Below, one piece after another: positions 58,665 to 64,000 of a DNA stretch of 64,000 nucleotides. The stretch covers positions 41,405-105,404 of the forward strand of contig JANBPK010000815.1 in assembly GCA_027579435.1 (NCBI GenBank), in the 5' to 3' direction. Below the pieces are notes generated by a model. The model was not told the origin of the DNA. It saw only the letters and a list, made by a program, of their open reading frames with translations, and made no database searches. This DNA comes from Candolleomyces eurysporus (Eukaryota; Basidiomycota; Agaricomycetes; Agaricales; Psathyrellaceae). Position 1 is the first letter of the stretch. Each line of letters starts with the position of its first letter. Made by a program: the position numbers and the translations under genes.

Positions 58665-58907
58665 ATTTGGTCGGCCCAGGTTGTTCGATATCACTCACCT
58701 TTGAATCGATCCATCCAGCCAGCGAGTCTCATCTTAACACTGTCTCAGCTAATCTCCCCCGTGCTCAGATCTTCTCGTGCCACTGCTAGTCTTCGAACCC
58801 CTCGTCTCCTTGCTCGAACTCTTCTGAACCCCAAACGCTACCCGACTCAGCTTCGTTTCGCAGCAACATCGACTTCTCCTAGTTCTCCCAAACCAGCCGA
58901 CAACGAG

Positions 58908-59848
58908 ATGTGCAGCACCCTCCACTTCGTCCCTCGAAGAAGCGAAGAGCGCGGCCACGCCGACCATGGTTGGCTCAAGACGTATCATACTTTCTCCTTC
59001 GCTATGTGAGTGCTTGAATATCATGTTCAATAATCAGAGTGCAAAATGCTGACTGGCTGACAGGTACCAAGACCCGAAACACCAACAATACGGTCCTCTG
59101 CGCGTCATAAACGAAGACCGCGTCTCCCCTCTCACAGGTTTCGGTACACACCCGCACCGAGAATTCGAGATCTTCTCGTACATCGTTTCCGGTGAACTCG
59201 AGCAGTGCGTCCTTATCCTCCCTTTCTCTCCTCTACCCATCTCTAACAATCGATCCTCCCTCTGATCTAAACAGCAAAGACTCAATGTCCAACGTTGAGA
59301 TCCTCACCCGCGGCGACATCCAATTAACCTCAGCCGGTACGGGGATCTCCCACTCCGAAAAGAACTCAAACAAGCACGGCGTCCCCGTCCATTTCCTCCA
59401 AATCTGGTCCATCCCCTCCCAGTCGCGCCTGAAACCCGCCTACTACACTCGTCATTTCACGGACGAGATGAAGAAGGACAAGTGGGCAAGAGTCGTAGCA
59501 TCCGTCGATGACGAAGGCGTCAACAAGGAGAGGGAGGGTGAGGGCACCCCGGCGCCTGTGAATAGCGGGTTGACGATGTACGCCACGATCCTCAGTTCTG
59601 GGAAGACGTTGGAGAAGGAGCTGAACAGGAGGAAAGCGTATGTTCACGTCATCCAGACGAGCTCTGGCGAAAACGCTCAAGGAGCGAAGGTCAAGTTGAG
59701 CGATGGAGCGGGTGGAGAACTTGTTCTGGGCGAAGGCGATGGAGCCTATGTCGCGATTAACAGCTCTTCCGCCAAACTCCTCGTCGAAAACATATCTGGC
59801 AGCGAGGGCCCGACTGCCGAGATTCTCTTGTTTGATATGGACGCTTAG
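58908..59848 (+). CDS. Pirin family protein (YhhW-like bicupin)
   Basis: Three exons (58908-59005, 59064-59204, 59275-59848) give 270 residues. Pirins are iron-binding double cupins; the YhhW branch has quercetinase activity in bacteria. The N-terminal cupin shows the signature ERGHADHGWLKTYHTFSFA, LRVINEDRVSPLTGFGTHPH with the metal-binding His pair, REFEIFSYIVSGELEH, and ILTRGDIQLTSAGTGISHSE with the last His ligand and conserved GD. The C-terminal cupin is diverged, with YVHVIQTSSG and VLGEGDGAYV. I choose the ATG at 58908 because the family normally starts just before the ERGH motif. Upstream, the same frame is open without an ATG for 69 codons and encodes an Arg/Ser/Leu-rich stretch like a mitochondrial presequence (LRTPRLLARTLLNPKRYP). 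The true start may therefore lie upstream at a non-AUG codon or an unseen exon. Confidence 0.88.
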
Positions 59849-59957
59849 AAAGTGGGATGCATGTACCGTCAGGATATGAATTTGCTTCGTTTCTTGGATT
59901 GGATCAAATGTAATATAGGAATAGTCATTTAATTGAAGCATCATAAGATACATATTT

Positions 59958-62344
59958 TCACCTCCTCGACCTGTATCCTCCCCCGTCACGATCCCAATCC
60001 CGATCTCTATGCCCTCCTNCCCCCTTCCCTACCTCCTCCTCCACCACCTCCGTACCGAGAACTCTTATGTCCCTTCCCCTTCTCCCGACTTTTCCTCTCC
60101 CTCTCCTCCTCCCTTGCCTTCGCACCTCTTGCTCTCGGATCAATAACTTCATACCTCCCGCTCCGCTTTATCCGTTTCTTCCTCATTCCCCTTTGGGAAA
60201 TGTAGTGAGTGAGCCAGGAAGCCAAAGTCATCGTCCACTTCGAGTGGCTCTTCCTCCTCTTTTTCTTGGTCTGCGTCTTCTTGTCCAAGTTCTCGTTCCC
60301 GATCCCTAGATCCGGGCCCGGCATCCCGCATTTCCACATCCCCGTCGTCATCTTCGTCGATAGGCATAGCGCTCTTCAGTTTATCCCTGAAACTGTCCAG
60401 CGCAGCGAGGACGTCACTTTCGTCTCGCTTCCCTCGCCCTCCTTCCCTTCCAGCCTTCTTGGTACCTCGGCCTTTGGTGTACTTGGATATCTCTTGCTCG
60501 AGGTAGGATACCTTGGGTTTCTTCTTTTTCTTCTCGTCGTCGCTCGAGTCGTCACCCCGTTTTAGACGAGAGAGTTTGCGGATGTCGGCTTCCATGCGTG
60601 CGATTTGAGACTTGTGAGAGTCACTGGAGGAATGCGTGCGTCAGCGTAGGCTCGAGATGAAGTGTAGGAAAGAGTGAAAGGTAAGTTGCAAAAGAGAAAA
60701 GCAAAGAAAGAAAAAGAAGGGGAAAAAAAGGCAAAAAATCGACATACGCAGCTTCGTTCTTCTCCTTCTCATGCTTCTCCCTAATTTTCATAATATCCTC
60801 ATCCTTACTGCTTCCCTTTTCCTTGTCTTTCCGTTTCGAGGACTACATTGCTTGCTCGTTAGCCCCAGTGCAATCGGAAAAGTAAGAGCCGGGAGCCCAC
60901 CTTTGACGGTGCTTCTTCATCGCGCGAATCGTTTACAGGAGCAGCAGATTTACTCTTGCTACTGCTCGCGGGAGCCGAGAAGAAATCGGGTATAGCCATA
61001 GCAGGCTGAGACGTTTCGACCACTGCGAGAGGCGCAGAATAAGTATCAGAGGGGAGGAGGGGAGGCCAATCACTTACGATCCGGTCTGAAAATCGATTTC
61101 TTCTTGAATGTCTTTCCCGAGCTCTCTTCTTCCTCGTTGGCCTCTTCGTCGGCGCCAAAGCTGAGCAGTTTGACGTTCCTGTTGATTTGCGCAATGCAGG
61201 AGAGTGGGTTAGTTGGTTGATCGAAACGAAGTGGGGCAGGCAAAGGAATGCGAGACGGTTTTTGGTGCGGACAACCATACCACGAAGAAGGAAACAAGGG
61301 AACGAATAACCAGGCCAAACTCACTTCTTCGCGCCCCTCCTCTTCTGCTCCTCCTCCCTCTCCCTCTGAGCCTCCTCCCGCGCTTTCTGCTGCGCTCTCC
61401 TCTCTGCCGCAGTAATCCTCGGAACGATATCATCGAAGGGGTTGTCGATAATTCGCATTGATTTTATTTTGGTAAACAGGTCGGTTGTCTTTGTCAATTT
61501 CCATCTCGCCTATCTTCATTACGTCTGTTGGTAGGGTTGAGTGGTAGTTAGCGCACGGATGCAGTGTGTGCGGTAAGGAGCACGAGGGAAGGGGGAAATA
61601 GGCATGGGGCGGAAGGGCACGAGAAGGAAGAGGAACGGGAGGTTTAAAAGAGGGAAGGAGGAAAGCAGCACGTACTGTATATCGTATCACCCATGCACCT
61701 CCCGAATAGGGTGTGTTTCCCGTGTAGCTCGTATGCGCGGTCTGCATCGGAATATCGTCAGAAACAACGCTGAACGGAGGGCAAAGGACGATGACAGACG
61801 CGATACGCACCGAGCGTAACGAAGAACTCGAATGATTCGAGTTCTTCGTCCCATTATTCGCCATGCCTACCAACCCGCGGTGGGCGTACCGTAGTCGTGG
61901 ATGGATCTCGTCTTCGAATGGCTCTGCAACGTTCGTCGCAATCAGACTTCAAAGCCACAGCGAGGACGCAAGACTCTAGGACGCACCGCCGTAGAACGAN
62001 CCCCCCACCATTCCCAATACCCGTCCTATCACCCGTCTGGACGAGGAATCCGGGCATGATGCGGTGGAATATTACAGTATCATAGTAACCTGCCATACCC
62101 AAAGGTACGTCTCAGTAAGACTCCGCTGACCGAGAATACTGCGGTGAAAGGAGAACGCACCCTCCATGGCGAGTGCAATAAATTTTCGACATGTTTCGGG
62201 TGTCTCCTGCCGTCGTTCCAATCCAATGTGAGCGGTTGAGCGAGAGAGCGAGTGGAGGTAGAGATGTACCATGGACTATCGCTCTACATCGACCTCTCCG
62301 GCCGTGGTTTCGATGATAACGCGTGCTTTGGTAGGCAGAGCCAT
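59958..62344 (-). CDS. CWC27: Spliceosomal cyclophilin Cwc27 (peptidyl-prolyl isomerase-like)
   Basis: Cwc27 belongs to the activated spliceosome (Bact, with Cwc22). Ten exons on the minus strand run from MALPTKARVIIETTAGEVDV (62344) to YRSRR (59958): 62344-62288, 62206-62161, 62089-61987, 61923-61811, 61741-61676, 61524-61325, 61178-61078, 61022-60901, 60842-60748, 60623-59958. The cyclophilin part shows ETPETCRKFIALAMEG, YYDTVIFHRIMPGFLVQTGD, EIHPRLRYAHRGLVGMANNG and AYELHGKHTLFGR. The link EMEIDKDNRPVY to MRIIDNPFDDIVPRIT is specific to Cwc27, and the acidic/basic coiled tail (SQIARMEADIRKLSRLKRG, YEVIDPRARGAK) agrees. Lesions: after GEVDV the usual ELW-K strand reads with a TAG stop unless exon 1 ends early; one base is missing in exon 4, one extra in the A run of exon 6, one extra near 60168. 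Ns at 62000 and 60019 are also extra. Confidence 0.82.
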
Positions 62345-62822
62345 CTTGAGATGAAGAACTGACGGGGACTGTGAAGGGAAGAGAGAAACGCCTGGAGGCG
62401 AAGCGTGAACCCTAACCTTAGCGATGATGGGCAGGCCTGCTTGCAAGTTGCATAGGCTTGAATTCGTTCTTCCATGTCCGTTCGACTCTGCTGCACCTTT
62501 TGCTCTTCTTCAATATCTCGGCGGGCAAGAGCTCGAAGATCCCGGTAAACGTGCTCTGAAAGTCAAATCCCTCGGGTCCAGTCAAACCGAATCATCCGGC
62601 AGTTTATCTGGTAATATTTTGCTCAATCACAAGTTCTGCTTTTGTCTTACAGGTAGTTTGCTGGTCTGCATCTCTTACGAAGTCCATCTCGCCGCTTCAC
62701 GTACAGATAATCATGCACCGTGTTCTCTCATAAAGGCCGTTCCCGGTGCTGTGGGTTTGAGGTAGAGCTGCCAGACGACGTCGTCGACTTCCTCAGTTCA
62801 ATTGAACCGGCGTCGAGACTGT
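62345..62822. other. Upstream region of Cwc27, no gene seen
   Basis: The promoter of the minus-strand Cwc27 gene should lie here. The plus-strand frame at 62424-62765 is not supported by any family or splice structure. Confidence 0.35.
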
Positions 62823-63670
62823 CGGGCTGAGAACTAAAGAGGGCTGGCCAGGTAAGTCTCATCCGTATTCTCTGACTCATTTCGACGAGACTGAGCTTCT
62901 GTCGCCTGTGTAGTGCTGCCTTCGACGTTCCGAGTCCATCGGTACGGTCTAATACTCAACCCAGCCTCTCTCCCTCTTCGAGACCATTATGCATCAGTAA
63001 AAATATTTTTTGGGCTCCCGAAAGCTGGCGATCCCCTGAGACCACAGCCATGGCGGCTCCTCCGTCAAGATTCAGCGACGATCGCATCACCCCTGCCACC
63101 CAATCAAGAACGGGTTGGCTCCTCACCCTCCCTTCAATGTCAGGCGCTGCTAGGTATATTTACCTTTCCGTGCCCGCGATCTCCAAGGTGCATGTTCCTG
63201 GAGGGAATCCCATCTCCCGCTCCTTTCACCTTCTTTCCACTCTCCCAGACCCGGTTCAACCGGGCCATCTACGGGAAATATTCAGTTTGACAGCGGGAGT
63301 GAGTATTGCTGGTGTTATTCTACTCATATGCCATACTGAAATCCTTTCTTTCGCCCTACAGGTACCTGACGTCAGCCCTGCCCACAGCCTGCTTTACGAA
63401 GGACCAATTGTGAACCCAATCTCCATGAATATCCTTTCAAGTGTTCTCTCATATGGCCACCGTGGACAACTCCCGCAGTTCTCAAACCGCCTCCGAAGCC
63501 TATTAGGGCTGAGAATTATAGGGGCTGGACCGTCAATCAGACCTCTCAGTCATGCATCAGCAAAAATGTGTAGAGGGCCCTGCGGCAGCTGGATACTGCA
63601 GCTACGGCGATTCATTCCTCTACCAAGGATCAGCGACGATAGCATTCCCTCTGCCACCCATTCAGGAACG
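62823..63670. repeat. Diverged direct duplication at the right end
   Basis: Three landmarks occur twice in the same order. GGGCTGAGAA followed by GGGCTGG is at 62825 and 63507. ATGCATCAG followed by AAAAT is at 62989 and 63552. An alignable block of about 43 bases with CAGCGACGAT and CTGCCACCCA is at 63070-63112 and 63628-63670. Spacing is about 683, 563 and 558 bases, so the units gained or lost sequence in their left part. A frame at 63050-63685, with a possible intron 63300-63361, spans the area, but no family is recognised. Confidence 0.5.
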
Positions 63671-64000
63671 AGATCAAGATCTTGAACTGTGGCCTGCCTG
63701 ATCCCTNAANCCCCCGCCTCGCCACCCCGCCTTCCACCATCCCATCTTCCACCATTCACGCTTTCTTCATCCTCCTTCGTAACTTCACCTGTCATTCGAT
63801 GCGAAGACGATGATCTGCACCTTGTCACATTCAAATGTTGTTGAGTCGACTGCAGCTGCAGTTCGCTTGGCCGTCCTGTGGGGCTCTTGCCACCAATCTC
63901 GCAGACCAGATCGGTCCCCTGAGTCCTGAATGCAGCTTCCTCGATGCCTGTACAAGACTCTTCACTGCTATCTTCGTCCGTGGCGGTATCCGAGGACGTG
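63671..64000. other. Right edge, no gene recognised
   Basis: The last 330 bases have two adjacent Ns (63707, 63710) and only partial frames cut by the window end. Confidence 0.3.

Noticed and set aside
1..64000. CRISPR arrays, bacterial operons or a secondary-metabolite cluster
   Set aside because: Spliceosomal introns are present throughout; no regularly spaced repeats occur, and there is no polyketide synthase, NRPS, terpene synthase or P450 in the window.

Overview
The window looks like nuclear DNA of a filamentous basidiomycete, most likely an Agaricomycete. Most genes are cut by introns of about 45 to 80 bases with GT-AG ends. Genes lie close together on both strands. The families present (an NLR with NACHT and WD40 parts, F-box families with an N-terminal coiled coil, a TMEM16 scramblase, a VPS9 GEF, small secreted proteins) are typical of mushroom-forming fungi. 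There are no rRNA genes, CRISPR arrays or bacterial operons, and I found no convincing tRNA gene or intact transposon.

Layout, left to right. A fragment of a Bud6/Aip3-type polarity gene (about 0.9-1.5 kb) comes first. It is followed by a secreted M28 aminopeptidase (2.7-4.2 kb), a Ubc6-type ER ubiquitin-conjugating enzyme (4.8-6.2 kb), a poorly resolved minus-strand gene (7.06-7.86 kb) and a long minus-strand methyltransferase-domain protein (8.5-12.6 kb). Next are an ammonium transporter (14.6-17.0 kb), an orphan coiled-coil protein (19.0-20.0 kb, minus), an Aim9-like mitochondrial phosphotransferase (20.7-22.5 kb), a VPS9-domain Rab5 GEF (22.9-26.8 kb) and a protein with a Mex67-like NTF2 domain (27.2-30.3 kb). 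Then come a tiny secreted protein (31.9-32.2 kb), a kinase remnant (32.4-33.0 kb, minus), a TMEM16/Ist2 family protein (35.1-37.7 kb), two related F-box genes in tail-to-tail orientation (38.3-42.5 kb) and an MFS transporter (46.3-48.6 kb). The right side holds a large NACHT-WD40 NLR (50.2-55.3 kb), a gene-poor CpG-depleted tract (to about 58.1 kb), a pirin (58.9-59.8 kb), the spliceosomal cyclophilin Cwc27 (60.0-62.3 kb, minus) and a diverged direct duplication (62.8-63.7 kb).

The neighbours do not form a pathway. They are mostly housekeeping genes (nitrogen uptake, ER protein degradation, endosome traffic, lipid scrambling, splicing) mixed with fast-evolving accessory genes (NLR, F-box pair, small secreted protein, gene fragments).

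The most striking feature is the NLR. Its NACHT half has ordinary CpG content. At about position 52,341, inside one exon, CpG almost disappears and stays rare through the whole WD40 half and another 2.8 kb downstream, yet the reading frame is intact. A second point matters for every gene model. Many single N characters act as extra bases beside homopolymers, and deleting them restores reading frames. A few frameshifts without an N also sit at or near short homopolymers, so single frameshifts here should not be read as pseudogenes without checking.
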